The notes: generated from the letters alone by a model not told the origin. A stretch of DNA of 64,000 bases from Phenylobacterium sp. (GCF_019636135.1 NZ_JAHBYD010000009.1:1-64000), one strand, 5' to 3'; shown: positions 17,535 through 26,460, counted from the first letter of the stretch. Made by a program: numbers and translations.

Positions 17535-18773
17535 GTGGCGACGTACGACCTGATCATCGTGGGCGGCGGCATCGGCGGCTCGGCCCTGGCGACGGTGATG
17601 GCGCGGGCGGGCAAGTCGGTGCTCCTGCTGGAGCAGTCCGAGGTCTACGAGGACCGCGTCCGCGGCGAGTGGATCGCGCCCTGGGGCGTCGACGAGGTGA
17701 AGCGGGTCGGGCTCTACGACCTCCTGATGGGCGCCGGCGGCCATCACCTGACGCGGCACGTCACCTACGACGAGACGTTGGAGCCGGCCGCGGCGGAGGC
17801 CAGGACGCTGCCGCTCGGCATCTTCCGGCCCGGCGTGCCCGGGCCGCTGTGCATCGGCCATCCGCATCACTGCCAGACGCTGTTCGACGCGGCGAAGGCC
17901 GCGGGCGTGACGGCGCTGCGGAGCGTCCGGGTCGTCGAGGCCGCCGGCGGCGCGTCGCCGCGCGTCGTCTACGAGCACGACGGCGCGACCGTCGAGGCGA
18001 TCGGCCGGCTGCTGGTCGGCGCGGACGGGCGGACCTCGATGGTGCGCGAGGCCGCCGGCATCCCGCTGCATCAGGACAAGCCGCATCACTGGTTCGGGGG
18101 GCTCCTCATCGACGGGGCCGAGGCCTGGCCGGCGGACCTGCAGGCCATCGGGACCGAGGGCGACTTCGCGTTCCTGGCCTTCCCGCAAGGCGGCGGGAAG
18201 GTGCGGGTCTACGGCGGCTACGCGCTGGACCAGGCCCAACGGTTCAAGGGGCCGGACGGCGCGCGGCGGTTCCTGGACGCCTTCGCCATGAGCTGCGCGC
18301 CGCTGAACCGGCGCCTGGTGGCGGGCGAGCCGGCCGGGCCGCTCCACAGCTACTTCAACAACGACTCCTGGACCGACGCGCCGTTCGCGCCGGGCGTGGT
18401 GCTGGTGGGCGACGCGGCCGGGTGGAACGACCCGATCATCGGGCTCGGCCTCTCGATCACCTACCGCGACGTCCGCATCGTCAGCGAGCTGCTGAAGGGC
18501 ACGGACGACTGGACCCGCCTGTCGTTCGCCGCCTACGCCGAGGAGCGGAGCGAGCGCATGCGCCGGCTGCGGTTCGCGGCGAAGATGCAGGCGGCGCTCG
18601 ACATGGAGTTCGGCGAGGCGGCCAGGGCGCGGCGCGCCCGGGTCTCCGCCGGGTCGGCCGCCGATCCGTCGTTCAAGGTCCAGGGCTTCGCCGTGATGGC
18701 CGGCCCCGAGACGCTGCCCGCCGAAGCGTTCACCCAGGAGGCCTGGGACCGCGTGATGGGAGAGCCCGCGTGA
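17535..18773 (+). CDS. FAD-dependent monooxygenase/oxidoreductase (PHBH-like)
   Basis: Group A flavoprotein of 412 aa. It has the ADP-binding GGGIGG motif in YDLIIVGGGIGGSALA (about 4-19), the mid-protein GRLLVGADGRTSMVREAAGI DG-type motif (about 155-174) and the C-terminal GVVLVGDAAGWNDPIIGLGLS GD motif (about 288-308). This layout matches aromatic-ring or geranylgeranyl-reductase-type FAD monooxygenases. The best start is the GTG at 17535, right before the Rossmann strand; the upstream open frame (from 17346) is non-coding in character. The substrate is unknown. It stands alone, convergent with rnd. Confidence 0.82.
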   Translation: MATYDLIIVGGGIGGSALATVMARAGKSVLLLEQSEVYEDRVRGEWIAPWGVDEVKRVGLYDLLMGAGGHHLTRHVTYDETLEPAAAEARTLPLGIFRPGVPGPLCIGHPHHCQTLFDAAKAAGVTALRSVRVVEAAGGASPRVVYEHDGATVEAIGRLLVGADGRTSMVREAAGIPLHQDKPHHWFGGLLIDGAEAWPADLQAIGTEGDFAFLAFPQGGGKVRVYGGYALDQAQRFKGPDGARRFLDAFAMSCAPLNRRLVAGEPAGPLHSYFNNDSWTDAPFAPGVVLVGDAAGWNDPIIGLGLSITYRDVRIVSELLKGTDDWTRLSFAAYAEERSERMRRLRFAAKMQAALDMEFGEAARARRARVSAGSAADPSFKVQGFAVMAGPETLPAEAFTQEAWDRVMGEPA

Positions 18774-18842
18774 GCCCGAACCCTATCGGCGACATCGAGG
18801 GCGGCGGGCGGGCGCCGCTGCGTTCCAACGCCTGGCGCCTGA

Positions 18843-18880
18843 GTTCATGGATGGCCGGGACAGGCCCGGCCATGACGTTC
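18843..18880. repeat. Palindromic repeat, family A (single unit)
   Basis: GTTCATGGATGGCCGGGA and CAGGCCCGGCCATGACGTTC form one unit of the family also found at 21264, 35088, 36708 and 46578. It lies in the 127-base gap between the convergent ends of the flavoprotein and rnd genes. It could act as a transcription-end hairpin. Confidence 0.8.
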
Positions 18881-18900
18881 CTCAAGGGGTTGAGGGAGGG

Positions 18901-20079
18901 TCAGCCCGCCGCCGCCGCCCGCGGGGCGCGCCGCACCTCCACCACCCGCACGCGGGCGCCGTCCAGCACCAGGGCCAGTTCGCCGCGCTTCAGCTTCAGG
19001 GCGTCCTCGCCGAAGGCCTCGTAGCGCCAGCCCTTCAGCGCGCCCACGTCGGCGCGGTCGTCGTTGGCGATCTGCTCCAGGTCGGAGACGGTGGCGATCA
19101 GCTTCGAGGCCACGCCGGCCTCCTCGGCGCGGGCCTTCAGCAGGACCTTCAGGAGCTCGACCACGGCGCCGGCGGCGGGCGAAGCCTGGTGGCGGGGTTT
19201 CTCGACGACCGGGGCGTAGCCCTCCGGGTCCTTCAGCGCCTCGCGGATGGCGGTGACGAGGTCGGGGCCGAAGCGCGAGCCGGAAAAGCCCTTGGGCACC
19301 GAGCGCAGGCGGTCGAGGCCGTCGGCGTCGGTGGGGGCCTGGGTCGCGATCTCGTCGATCGCCTCGTCCTTCAGGATGCGGCCGCGGGGCTGGTCGCGGA
19401 GCTGGGCGGTGCGCTCGCGCCAGGCGGCGACGGCGCGGTAGACGGCGAGGTACTTGGCCGTGTGCCGGCGCGGGCGCAGCCGTTTCCAGGCGTTCTCGGG
19501 CTCGACGTCGTAGTTGGCCGCATCGGTGAGGTCGGCCATCTCGTCGGTGACCCAGGCGAGGCGCCCTTCCCGCTCCAGCCGCTCGCGCAGCATGGGATAG
19601 AGCGCGGCCAGGTGCGTCACGTCGGCCAGCGCATAGGTGAGCTGGTTGTCCGACAGCGGGCGGCGCGCCCAGTCGGTGAAGCGGCTCGACTTGTCGAGCT
19701 CGATCTTCAGCATCTGGCGCACCAGGGCGTCATAGGCGATCTGCTCGCCGAAGCCCGCCGCCATGCCGGCGACCTGGGTGTCGAACAGCGGCCTGGGCAT
19801 CGCCTGCAGGTTGTTGAAGATCTCCACGTCCTGGCGGGCGGCGTGGAACACCTTCAGGATCGCCTCGTCGCGCAGGATCGCCAGGAACGGCTCCAGGTCG
19901 ATGCCCTCGGCCAGCGGGTCGATGGTCGCCTCGGCCGACGGCGCCGCGGCCTGGATCAGGCACAGCTTCGGCCAGTAGGTGGTCTCACGCATGAACTCGG
20001 TGTCGACCGCGACGAACGGCTGCCCCTTGATCTTGTCGCAGAAGGCCGCGAGTTCGGCAGTGGTGGTGATCGGCGTCAT
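18901..20079 (-). CDS. rnd: Ribonuclease D
   Basis: 3'-5' exoribonuclease for tRNA and stable-RNA 3' ends. The 392-aa product has the DEDDy exonuclease core: D26 and E28 (AVDTEF), D84 (ARQDVEIF), and Y149 and D153 (LTYALADV). An HRDC domain follows (about 205-290, with AVAAWRERTAQLRDQPRGRILKD), and a second helical region ends the protein, as in RNase D. The ATG at 20079 is divergent from purM with 88 bases between, so promoters of both genes share that gap. Confidence 0.94.
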   Translation of the reverse strand: MTPITTTAELAAFCDKIKGQPFVAVDTEFMRETTYWPKLCLIQAAAPSAEATIDPLAEGIDLEPFLAILRDEAILKVFHAARQDVEIFNNLQAMPRPLFDTQVAGMAAGFGEQIAYDALVRQMLKIELDKSSRFTDWARRPLSDNQLTYALADVTHLAALYPMLRERLEREGRLAWVTDEMADLTDAANYDVEPENAWKRLRPRRHTAKYLAVYRAVAAWRERTAQLRDQPRGRILKDEAIDEIATQAPTDADGLDRLRSVPKGFSGSRFGPDLVTAIREALKDPEGYAPVVEKPRHQASPAAGAVVELLKVLLKARAEEAGVASKLIATVSDLEQIANDDRADVGALKGWRYEAFGEDALKLKRGELALVLDGARVRVVEVRRAPRAAAAG

Positions 20080-20167
20080 AAATCAGCTATAGCCCCGCGC
20101 GCGGCCGACTCCATCTCGGGGCCGCGAAATCGCGCGTCTCTCTCGCACTTCCAAACCGGGTTCGTAA

Positions 20168-21193
20168 ATGTCCGAACGGCCAAACGGTCTCACCTATGCG
20201 CAGGCGGGCGTCTCCATCGACGCCGGCGCCGAACTGGTGGAGCGCATCAAGCCGCTCGCGAAATCGACCCGCCGGTCGGGCTCGGAGCCCGCGCTGGGCG
20301 GGTTCGGCGCCCTCTTCGACCTGAAGGCCGCGGGCTACGACGACCCGCTGCTGGTCACCACGACCGACGGGGTGGGCACCAAGCTGAAGGTGGCCATCGA
20401 GACGGGCCGGCACGGCACGGTCGGGATCGACCTCGTGGGCATGTGCGTCAACGACCTCCTGGCCCAGGGCGCCGAGCCGCTGATGTTCCTCGACTACTAC
20501 GCCACCGGGAAGCTCGACGTGGAGGCCGCGGCCGCCGTGGTGGCCGGGATCGCCGAGGGGTGCCGGCAGGCGAACTGCGCGCTGGTGGGCGGCGAGACGG
20601 CCGAGATGCCCGGGATGTATTCCGAGGGCGACTACGATATGGCGGGCTTCTGCGTCGGCGCCGTCGACCGCGACAAGGTGCTCCCCAGGCTGGCGGACCA
20701 GAAAGCCGGCGACGTCCTGATCGGGTTGGGCTCGTCCGGACCGCACTCCAATGGATACTCCCTGATCCGCCGGATCGTGGAGCGCTCAGGCGTGACGTGG
20801 GATGCGCCGGCGCCGTTCGATTCCGGCCGTTCGCTCGCGGACGTGCTGCTGGAGCCGACGCGGATCTATGTGCGCAGCGTCCTGCCTCATCTGAAGGCCG
20901 GCCGCGTGAAGGGCCTGGCCCACATCACCGGCGGCGGCCTGGTGGAGAACCCGCCGCGCGCGGTGGCCGAGGGCCTCGTGGCGCGGTTCGACGACGACGC
21001 CTGGGCGCTGCCGCCGGTGTTCGCCTGGCTGCAGGAGGCGGGCGGCGTGGCCGAGGCCGAGATGCGCCGCACCTTCAACTGCGGCGTGGGCCTGATGCTG
21101 ATCGTCGACCCGCACGACGTGGCCGACGTGCTGGAGGGGCTGGTGCGCGACAACGAGGACGCCTTCGTCATCGGCGAACTGTCGCCGGCCTGA
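20168..21193 (+). CDS. purM: Phosphoribosylformylglycinamidine cyclo-ligase
   Basis: AIR synthetase, the fifth step of purine synthesis, in the cytoplasm. The 341-aa product begins [21 protein letters not shown]. It has the ATP-grasp-like PurM motifs [12 protein letters not shown] (about 61-72), [26 protein letters not shown] (about 91-116), and [11 protein letters not shown]. The C-terminal [13 protein letters not shown] and [11 protein letters not shown] segments are also present. In many proteobacteria purN lies next to purM; here the gene is followed by a repeat-rich gap and then an Ig-like protein gene, so purN must be elsewhere. Confidence 0.96.
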   Translation: MSERPNGLTYAQAGVSIDAGAELVERIKPLAKSTRRSGSEPALGGFGALFDLKAAGYDDPLLVTTTDGVGTKLKVAIETGRHGTVGIDLVGMCVNDLLAQGAEPLMFLDYYATGKLDVEAAAAVVAGIAEGCRQANCALVGGETAEMPGMYSEGDYDMAGFCVGAVDRDKVLPRLADQKAGDVLIGLGSSGPHSNGYSLIRRIVERSGVTWDAPAPFDSGRSLADVLLEPTRIYVRSVLPHLKAGRVKGLAHITGGGLVENPPRAVAEGLVARFDDDAWALPPVFAWLQEAGGVAEAEMRRTFNCGVGLMLIVDPHDVADVLEGLVRDNEDAFVIGELSPA

Positions 21194-21263
21194 GGGCGCG
21201 GCAGGATTGAGCCGCGGAAGACACGGACGGACGCGGAGGAGCGGCGCACTCATCCCCCTCCAC

Positions 21264-21302
21264 GAACGTCATGGCCGGGCTTGTCCCGGCCACCCATGAA
21301 CG
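21264..21302. repeat. Palindromic repeat, family A (single unit)
   Basis: AACGTCATGGCCGGGC followed by TTGTCCCGGCCACCCATGAAC. The GGCCGGG/CCCGGCC core forms a hairpin. It lies within the 363-base non-coding stretch 21194-21556, which holds only repeats. Confidence 0.8.
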
Positions 21303-21433
21303 CGGCGTGCGCAGCTCGCCGATACGGCGCGCGACAGCCACGCCGCCGGGCCTGGGCCGGGGCGTGGCGGTCTGCATCCGGGCGGCCGCGGCGAGGTCGC
21401 GCTTCAGCCGCACTTTCACCGCCAGCGTCTGGC

Positions 21434-21522
21434 GAGAGGAACCACGGATTTCACGGATTGCACGGATGGATGCGCCGGCGGCGCGGGCCGTCCGGGGTCA
21501 TCCGTGAAATCCGTGGTTCTCT
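21434..21522. repeat. Inverted repeat pair, family C
   Basis: GAGGAACCACGGATTTCACGG on the left and its inverse, CCGTGAAATCCGTGGTTCTC, on the right, separated by about 40 bases, make a near-perfect 20-bp stem. The left arm also contains tandem ACGGAT units. This is the only copy seen in the window. It ends 35 bases before the Ig-like gene, so it may affect that gene's expression. Confidence 0.75.
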
Positions 21523-21556
21523 TGCGGGCGTGGGGTCCGGGGCGCAGTCTCGGGGG

Positions 21557-22042
21557 ATGATGATGGCTGCCGCGCCGCCCCCACCGTCGCCGCCGCACGA
21601 GGTCTCGGAGCTGCGCGTCAGCCCCCTGACCCCGCCGCCCAACCTGGTCGCCAGCTATCCGACCGAGGGGGAGGCCGTGCCGCCGGGCGTGCTGATCCTG
21701 AAGCTCACCTTCGACCAGCGGATGACCGCGACCGGCTTCGACATCACCGCGGCCACGGGCGCCGAGGCGCCGTCCTGCGTGAAGACCCCTCGCCTGCTGA
21801 ACGACGGCAAGACCTTCGTGCTGCTGTGCACCGCCCTGCCGGGCCGCAGCTACGAACTGGCGTTCAACGCTCAGCCGGACGCGGAAGGCGGCTTCCAGAA
21901 CCTCTCCGAGCGCCGCGCCAGGCCGGTGACGCTCAGCTTCAAGACCACCGCCGGCGAGCCGATCCGCAGCCTGGAAGAAGCGATGCGCCGCCAGAACCTG
22001 ACGCGGCTGGAGGTGCCGATCCAGGAGTCACCGCGGCGGTGA
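21557..22042 (+). CDS. Bacterial Ig-like domain protein, function unknown
   Basis: The 161-aa protein has a short proline-rich N-terminus (AAAPPPPSPPHE) and a single Ig-like domain of the Big_5/SbsA type (about 33-138). That domain starts VASYPTEGEAVPPGVLILKLTFDQRM and contains two cysteines (about residues 75 and 95) that could form a disulphide. No clear signal peptide is visible from the ATG at 21557; a longer open frame from 21281 crosses the repeats and is rejected. The 20-residue tail is basic. Function is unrecognised; extracytoplasmic binding is only a guess. A GCAGCCG/CGGCTGC hairpin follows the stop. Confidence 0.65.
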   Translation: MMMAAAPPPPSPPHEVSELRVSPLTPPPNLVASYPTEGEAVPPGVLILKLTFDQRMTATGFDITAATGAEAPSCVKTPRLLNDGKTFVLLCTALPGRSYELAFNAQPDAEGGFQNLSERRARPVTLSFKTTAGEPIRSLEEAMRRQNLTRLEVPIQESPRR

Positions 22043-22046
22043 GGGG

Positions 22047-22063
22047 GCAGCCGCACCGGCTGC
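22047..22063 (+). terminator. Hairpin after the Ig-like gene
   Basis: GCAGCCG CAC CGGCTGC is a 7-bp perfect stem starting 4 bases after the TGA. It has no T-tract, so termination is uncertain. Confidence 0.35.
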
Positions 22064-22273
22064 TGGCCTCAGCACCGTAGCAGGCAGTCGACGCGAAGTC
22101 CCGCGCCAGGGCCAGGCCATGCGGCGCGGTCTAGCGGCCGACGAGCGACTGAGGCCCGCTTGAGCGCGAGCAGGGTCCGGCGAGAGGCACCGCCAAGCCA
22201 CGCTGCACAGCTTGGAGTAGAAGAGCGAATCAGTGATTCGTCAGGATCACCTCAGCCGGAAGCGCGTCCAAGC

Positions 22274-22552
22274 ATGAAGATCAATGGCTTAGATTCCCTA
22301 GTGAGGAAACTGAACGAAGCGCAGGAGGCTGCCCAGGAGTTAGACGGTGATCTCGCTAGCCTGAAGTTCGATCCGTTTGATCCGGCCAGCATTGAGGAGG
22401 CGATCCAGCAGCTCAACGCTGCCGTAGACCAGCGATTGGCACCGTATCGGGAGAACGAACTGGTAAAGAATATGGGAGAGCAACTCAAGGAAAATGGACG
22501 CGAAGCGATAATAAATCGCGCTGCTTCTGCGCGCCTTGAGAAGGGCGAGTAG
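22274..22552 (+). CDS. Small conserved-looking protein upstream of a TIR-like gene
   Basis: The 92-aa soluble protein (MKINGLDSLVRKLNEAQEAA at the start) is predicted to be mostly helical. It has an acidic central part (DPFDPASIEEAIQQLN) and a basic C-terminus (REAIINRAASARLEKG). The N-terminal pattern recalls small phage-type morphogenesis proteins, but no family is recognised firmly. It ends one base before the GTG of the TIR-like gene, so the two are almost surely cotranslated and functionally linked. Base composition is visibly less GC-rich than the flanks, with rarer codons such as AAA, ATA and TTA, suggesting acquisition by transfer. A partner, chaperone or inhibitor of the TIR protein is possible but unproven. 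Confidence 0.7.
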   Translation: MKINGLDSLVRKLNEAQEAAQELDGDLASLKFDPFDPASIEEAIQQLNAAVDQRLAPYRENELVKNMGEQLKENGREAIINRAASARLEKGE

Positions 22553-22553
22553 C

Positions 22554-23471
22554 GTGGCAGCTCCACCTGAATTGGATGACGTCAACAATGCCATCCTCGA
22601 TCTTCAGTCCGCTGACTACAACACCTATGAGCGCCCGCTGAAGCGCCTAGCGGCATCTATAGGAGCCGGAAAACTCGCGCCCATTGCAGAGTCGCTGAAG
22701 GGGGGCGTGGACTTTGACGCGTTCGTTTCCGGCTCGCACCAAGGCGGCAGCATGGTGGGCAGCGCACGTCTCACTTGGCCTGAGAAGCGTGAGAAGGAAC
22801 TCGGCCTGGCTATGATACTAATCGAACGAGGCGCAGCCGATCCTCACTGGTTCTTGAGCTTCGCTCACCACTGGTACGATGCGGGGTCAAAGCACGCAGC
22901 GGCCATTCGGAAGATCACGGCGGCGGTGATCATTCCCTTCGGTCGTGACTACAAGAAGTACGTGGAGGCGCACTTGAGCTCTGCGGGAACTGATCGCCCG
23001 ATGCGCTCGGCACCGAATGACAAGCATCGCGTATTCATCGTTCACGGGCACGAGGAAGCGCCGCGTGAGATGGTTGCGCGCTTCTTGTCGGATGTTGGCC
23101 TAGAACCGGTCATTCTCCACGAGCAGGCAAATCGTGGAATGACTGTTGTTGAGAAGCTTCAGGCAAACGCAAACGTTGGTTTTTCGGTCGTGCTGCTAAC
23201 GCCAGATGACACGGGCCGAGCCAATGTGGATACAGATCTAAGGCCGAGAGCGCGACAGAACGTGATCTTGGAACTCGGTTACTTCGTAGGGCTTCTAGGC
23301 CGCGAGCGGGTCTGCGCACTGCGTAAGGGTGGCGTAGAAATCCCATCGGATTTCGCGGGGGTCGTCTACACGGAGTTCGATCCTGCCGGCGCGTGGCGCC
23401 AGTCACTAGCCCAAGAACTCGACGCCGCTGGCTACGAAGTTGATTGGAACAAAGTAATGCGTCGCAGGTAG
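22554..23471 (+). CDS. TIR-like (CAP12/Pycsar-effector type) nucleotide-binding protein
   Basis: The 305-aa product has a C-terminal TIR-like domain (about 158-275). It begins HRVFIVHGHEEAPREMVARFL and continues LEPVILHEQANRG, FSVVLLTPDDTGR and ARQNVILELGYFVGLLGRERV, with the probable catalytic glutamate E240. This is the PF10137-type domain of TIR effectors of cyclic-nucleotide immune systems. The N-terminal half (1-145) has a GGSMVGSARLTWP motif and an IIPFGRDYKKYV segment; its role is not recognised. The GTG at 22554 with GAAGGGCGAG upstream is preferred over a TTG at 22536. NAD cleavage during phage response is inferred from the family. No cyclase, SAVED or STING gene is adjacent. Confidence 0.8.
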   Translation: MAAPPELDDVNNAILDLQSADYNTYERPLKRLAASIGAGKLAPIAESLKGGVDFDAFVSGSHQGGSMVGSARLTWPEKREKELGLAMILIERGAADPHWFLSFAHHWYDAGSKHAAAIRKITAAVIIPFGRDYKKYVEAHLSSAGTDRPMRSAPNDKHRVFIVHGHEEAPREMVARFLSDVGLEPVILHEQANRGMTVVEKLQANANVGFSVVLLTPDDTGRANVDTDLRPRARQNVILELGYFVGLLGRERVCALRKGGVEIPSDFAGVVYTEFDPAGAWRQSLAQELDAAGYEVDWNKVMRRR

Positions 23472-23515
23472 TCGCATCTCTATCCGCTCCGGCGTGCTCT
23501 CGCCGAGGCAGCAGG

Positions 23516-24571
23516 CTACCTCAACGCCGCGTTGATCCGCTCCAGCGCTCCCGCCCCCGGCACTAGCTCCGCCTCGCCGAGCGCATTCAGCGGGGTCTCC
23601 ACAGTCCCCACCGCATCGTGCAAATCCCCCGCGTTCGGGTCCACGAACAGCAGGCCCGTCACGATCTGGCCCCTCGCCTGCCGCGCTTGCAAATATCCCA
23701 ACGCCTGGGCGCGGCTGGCGGGGTTGTAGAGGTCGTTGAGTTTGTGGAGGGAGAGGATGGAGCCGTCGTGCTGCTGGACCTTCACGGTCTCGCCGGGCTT
23801 GTAGTCGACCCTGATCTCGTCGCGCGGGGTGATGACGTCGAGGCGGTTCACGGCCTCGTTGTGCTCGCGCACGTAGTCGAAGCTCTTGGTGGAGCCCGTG
23901 TGGTTGTTGAACTGCACGCACGGGGAGACGCAGTCGATGAAGGCGGCGCCCTTGTGGGCGAGGCCGGCCTTGATGAGCGGGACGAGCTGGTCCTTGTCGC
24001 CGGAGAAGGAGCGGCCGACGAAGGTGGCGCCCATCTGGAGCGCGAGGCTGACCATGTCGATGCCGGCGTCGGTGTTGACCACGCCGCGCTTGGACTTGGA
24101 GCCCTTGTCGGAGGTGGCGGAGAACTGGCCCTTGGTGAGGCCGTACACGCCGTTGTTCTCGACGATGTAGAGCATGTTCACGCCGCGCCGGATGGCGTGG
24201 GCGAACTGGCCGAGGCCGATGGAGGCCGAGTCGCCGTCGCCCGAGACGCCGAGGTAGATCAGGTCGCGGTTGGCGAGGTTGGCGCCGGTGAGCACCGAGG
24301 GCATGCGGCCGTGGACGGTGTTGAAGCCGTGGGAGTTGCCCAGGAAGTAGTCGGGGGTCTTGGAGGAGCAGCCGATGCCGGAGAGCTTGGCCACGCGGTG
24401 GGGCGGCAGCTCCAGCTCGAAGCAGGCCTGGATGATCGAGGCGCTGATGGAGTCGTGGCCGCAGCCGGCGCACAGGGTGGAGACCGAGCCCTCGTAGTCG
24501 CGCCGCGTGTAGCCCAGGCTGTTCTTCGCCAGCGCCGGGTGATGCAACTGGGGCTTCAGGATGTAGGTCAT
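23516..24571 (-). CDS. korB: 2-oxoacid:ferredoxin oxidoreductase, beta subunit
   Basis: Thiamine-diphosphate subunit that decarboxylates a 2-oxoacid (probably 2-oxoglutarate) with ferredoxin or an equivalent acceptor. The 351-aa product shows cluster-ligand cysteines in STLCAGCGHDS and SGIGCSSKTPDYF. The ThDP motif is GVSGDGDSASIGLGQFAHA through VENNGVYGLTKGQFS, and a substrate/cysteine region reads CVSPCVQFNNHTGSTKSF. Its ATG overlaps the end of the alpha-subunit gene by 4 bases. A 44-base gap separates its stop from the convergent TIR-like gene. Substrate specificity is inferred from similarity to KorB-type rather than pyruvate enzymes. Confidence 0.88.
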   Translation of the reverse strand: MTYILKPQLHHPALAKNSLGYTRRDYEGSVSTLCAGCGHDSISASIIQACFELELPPHRVAKLSGIGCSSKTPDYFLGNSHGFNTVHGRMPSVLTGANLANRDLIYLGVSGDGDSASIGLGQFAHAIRRGVNMLYIVENNGVYGLTKGQFSATSDKGSKSKRGVVNTDAGIDMVSLALQMGATFVGRSFSGDKDQLVPLIKAGLAHKGAAFIDCVSPCVQFNNHTGSTKSFDYVREHNEAVNRLDVITPRDEIRVDYKPGETVKVQQHDGSILSLHKLNDLYNPASRAQALGYLQARQARGQIVTGLLFVDPNAGDLHDAVGTVETPLNALGEAELVPGAGALERINAALR

Positions 24572-26460
24572 TCCGCCGCCTCGATGTGGCCCGCGTCCGT
24601 GTGCCCCTGGGCCATGCGCTGCGCGATCGCGCCAGCGATGAACCGGGCGGTGATGGGCGTGCCGTCGTAGTGCAGGATGGAGACGAGCCGGGCCGGGTCG
24701 ACGTCGCCCTCGGTCATGATGAGGGTGCGGAGCTGCGCGTCGCGGTTCTGCTCTACCAGGAAGACGCGGTCATGGGCGGCGATGAAGTCCGTCACCGCGT
24801 CGGCGAAGGGAAAGCCGCGGACGCGCAGTGCGTTCAGCCTGCGCCCCTGCGCCTCCAGCATGTCGAGCGCCTCGTGCATGGCGGGCGCCGTGGAGCCGAA
24901 GTAGATGACGCCGTCGCGGGTCTTGCCCCCTCCTCCCTTGCCTTGGGCGCTGCGCAGGATGGGGGCCGGAACGAGCGCCTTGGCCGTCTCGAACTTGCGG
25001 AGCAGGCGCTCCATGTTGTCGACGTAGACGGCCCCCTCCTCCGAATAGCGGGCGTAGGGGTTGCGCGAGGTGCCGCGGGTGAAATAGCCGCCCTTGGTGG
25101 GGTGCGTGCCGGGATAGGTGCGGTACGGGATGCCGTCGCCGTCGACCTCCTTGTAGCGGCCGAAGTCGGCGCCGGCCTCGAGCTCCTCGGCGGTCATCAC
25201 CTTGCCGCGATCCATGCGGCGGCTGTCGTCCCACTGGAAGGGCCTGGTCAGCCACTCGTTCATGCCGATGTCGAGGTCGAGCATGACGAAGACGGTGGTC
25301 TGCAGCCGGTCGGCCAGGTCGAAGGCGAGCGCGCCCATCTCGAAGCATTCGCCGGGGTCGGCGGGCAGCAGCATCGGGTGCTTGGTGTCGCCGTGGCCGG
25401 AATAGGCGGCGGCGAGCAGATCGGCCTGCTGCGTACGGGTGGGCATGCCGGTGGACGGGCCGCCGCGCTGGACGTCGAAGATCACCGCGGGGATCTCGGC
25501 GAAGTAGGAAAGGCCGATGAATTCGGTCATCAGGCTTACGCCGGGGCCGGAGGTGGCGGTGAAGGCGCGGCAACCGTTCCAGCCGGCGCCGACGACCATG
25601 CCGATCGAGGCGATCTCGTCCTCGCCCTGGATGATGGCGTAGCGCGCCTTGCCCGTCTGCGGGTCGACTCTCAGATCCTGGCAATAACCGGTGAAGGCCT
25701 CGGCCAGACTGGTGGACGGCGTGATCGGATACCAGGCGCAGACGGTGGCGCCGCCGTAGACGGCGCCCAGCGCGGCGGCCTGGTTGCCCTCGACGTAGAT
25801 GCGGTCGCCGACCGCGTCGGCGCGGCGGACTTGCAACGGCAGCGGCTTCAGGTGGTCGCGGACGTAGCCGTAGCCCATGTGCAGGGCCTCGAAGTTGGCC
25901 TTGATCAGCCGGTCCTTGCCCGCGAAGTCGTCGCGGATCAGGCTCTCGACCGCCTCGGGCTCGATGCCCAGCAGGCCGGCCAGCGCGCCGACGTAGATGA
26001 TGTTCTTGAAGAGCTGGCGTTCGCGCGGAAGCTCGTAGGCCTCGTTGCACATGGCCGTCAGCGGCACGCCGATGACCGTGATGTCGTCGCGGAACTTCTG
26101 CGGCGGCATCGCCTTGGTGGAGTCGTAGAACAGGAAGCCGCCGGGCTCGATCTCGGCGATGTCGCGGTCCCAGGTCTGCGGGTTCATGGCGACCATCAGG
26201 TCGACGCCGCCGCGGCGGCCGAGATGGCCGGCCTCGGTGATGCGCACCTCGTACCAGGTGGGCAGGCCCTGGATGTTCGACGGGAAGATGTTGCGGGCCG
26301 CCACGGGCACGCCCATGCGCATCACGCTGCGGGCGAACATGCCGTTGGCGCTGGCCGAACCCGAGCCGTTGACGTTGGCGAACTTGACGACGAAGTCGTT
26401 GATCCGCGCGCCCTTCAGGGCGGCGGACGGGGCCTGCTGCGAGACGGCGGCATCAGCCAC
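24568..26460 (-). CDS. korA: 2-oxoacid:acceptor oxidoreductase, fused gamma-alpha subunit
   Basis: The 630-aa product fuses an N-terminal gamma domain (about 20-215; NVNGSGSASANGMFARSVMRMG, FFPSN-type NIFPSNIQGLPTWYEVR) to the alpha pyrimidine-binding domain. The alpha domain has WYPITPSTSLAEAF, FTATSGPGVSLMTEFIGLSY and QRGGPSTGMPTRTQQADL. A C-terminal domain starts near 520. The gamma-alpha fusion is the form known from aerobic-type Kor enzymes. The gene overlaps the beta gene by 4 bases and the upstream flavoprotein/ferredoxin gene by 8 bases, so all three form one operon. It works with the beta subunit as a CoA-acylating oxidoreductase in the cytoplasm. Confidence 0.88.
   Translation of the reverse strand: MADAAVSQQAPSAALKGARINDFVVKFANVNGSGSASANGMFARSVMRMGVPVAARNIFPSNIQGLPTWYEVRITEAGHLGRRGGVDLMVAMNPQTWDRDIAEIEPGGFLFYDSTKAMPPQKFRDDITVIGVPLTAMCNEAYELPRERQLFKNIIYVGALAGLLGIEPEAVESLIRDDFAGKDRLIKANFEALHMGYGYVRDHLKPLPLQVRRADAVGDRIYVEGNQAAALGAVYGGATVCAWYPITPSTSLAEAFTGYCQDLRVDPQTGKARYAIIQGEDEIASIGMVVGAGWNGCRAFTATSGPGVSLMTEFIGLSYFAEIPAVIFDVQRGGPSTGMPTRTQQADLLAAAYSGHGDTKHPMLLPADPGECFEMGALAFDLADRLQTTVFVMLDLDIGMNEWLTRPFQWDDSRRMDRGKVMTAEELEAGADFGRYKEVDGDGIPYRTYPGTHPTKGGYFTRGTSRNPYARYSEEGAVYVDNMERLLRKFETAKALVPAPILRSAQGKGGGGKTRDGVIYFGSTAPAMHEALDMLEAQGRRLNALRVRGFPFADAVTDFIAAHDRVFLVEQNRDAQLRTLIMTEGDVDPARLVSILHYDGTPITARFIAGAIAQRMAQGHTDAGHIEAAE

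Noticed and set aside
21434..21522. CRISPR-like repeat-spacer pattern in the repeat cluster after purM
   Set aside because: Only one inverted pair, not direct repeats with regular spacers, and no cas genes.
21281..21556. N-terminal extension of the Ig-like protein through the repeats
   Set aside because: The frame crosses palindromic repeats and has no protein-like composition. The ATG at 21557 follows a G-rich ribosome-binding stretch.
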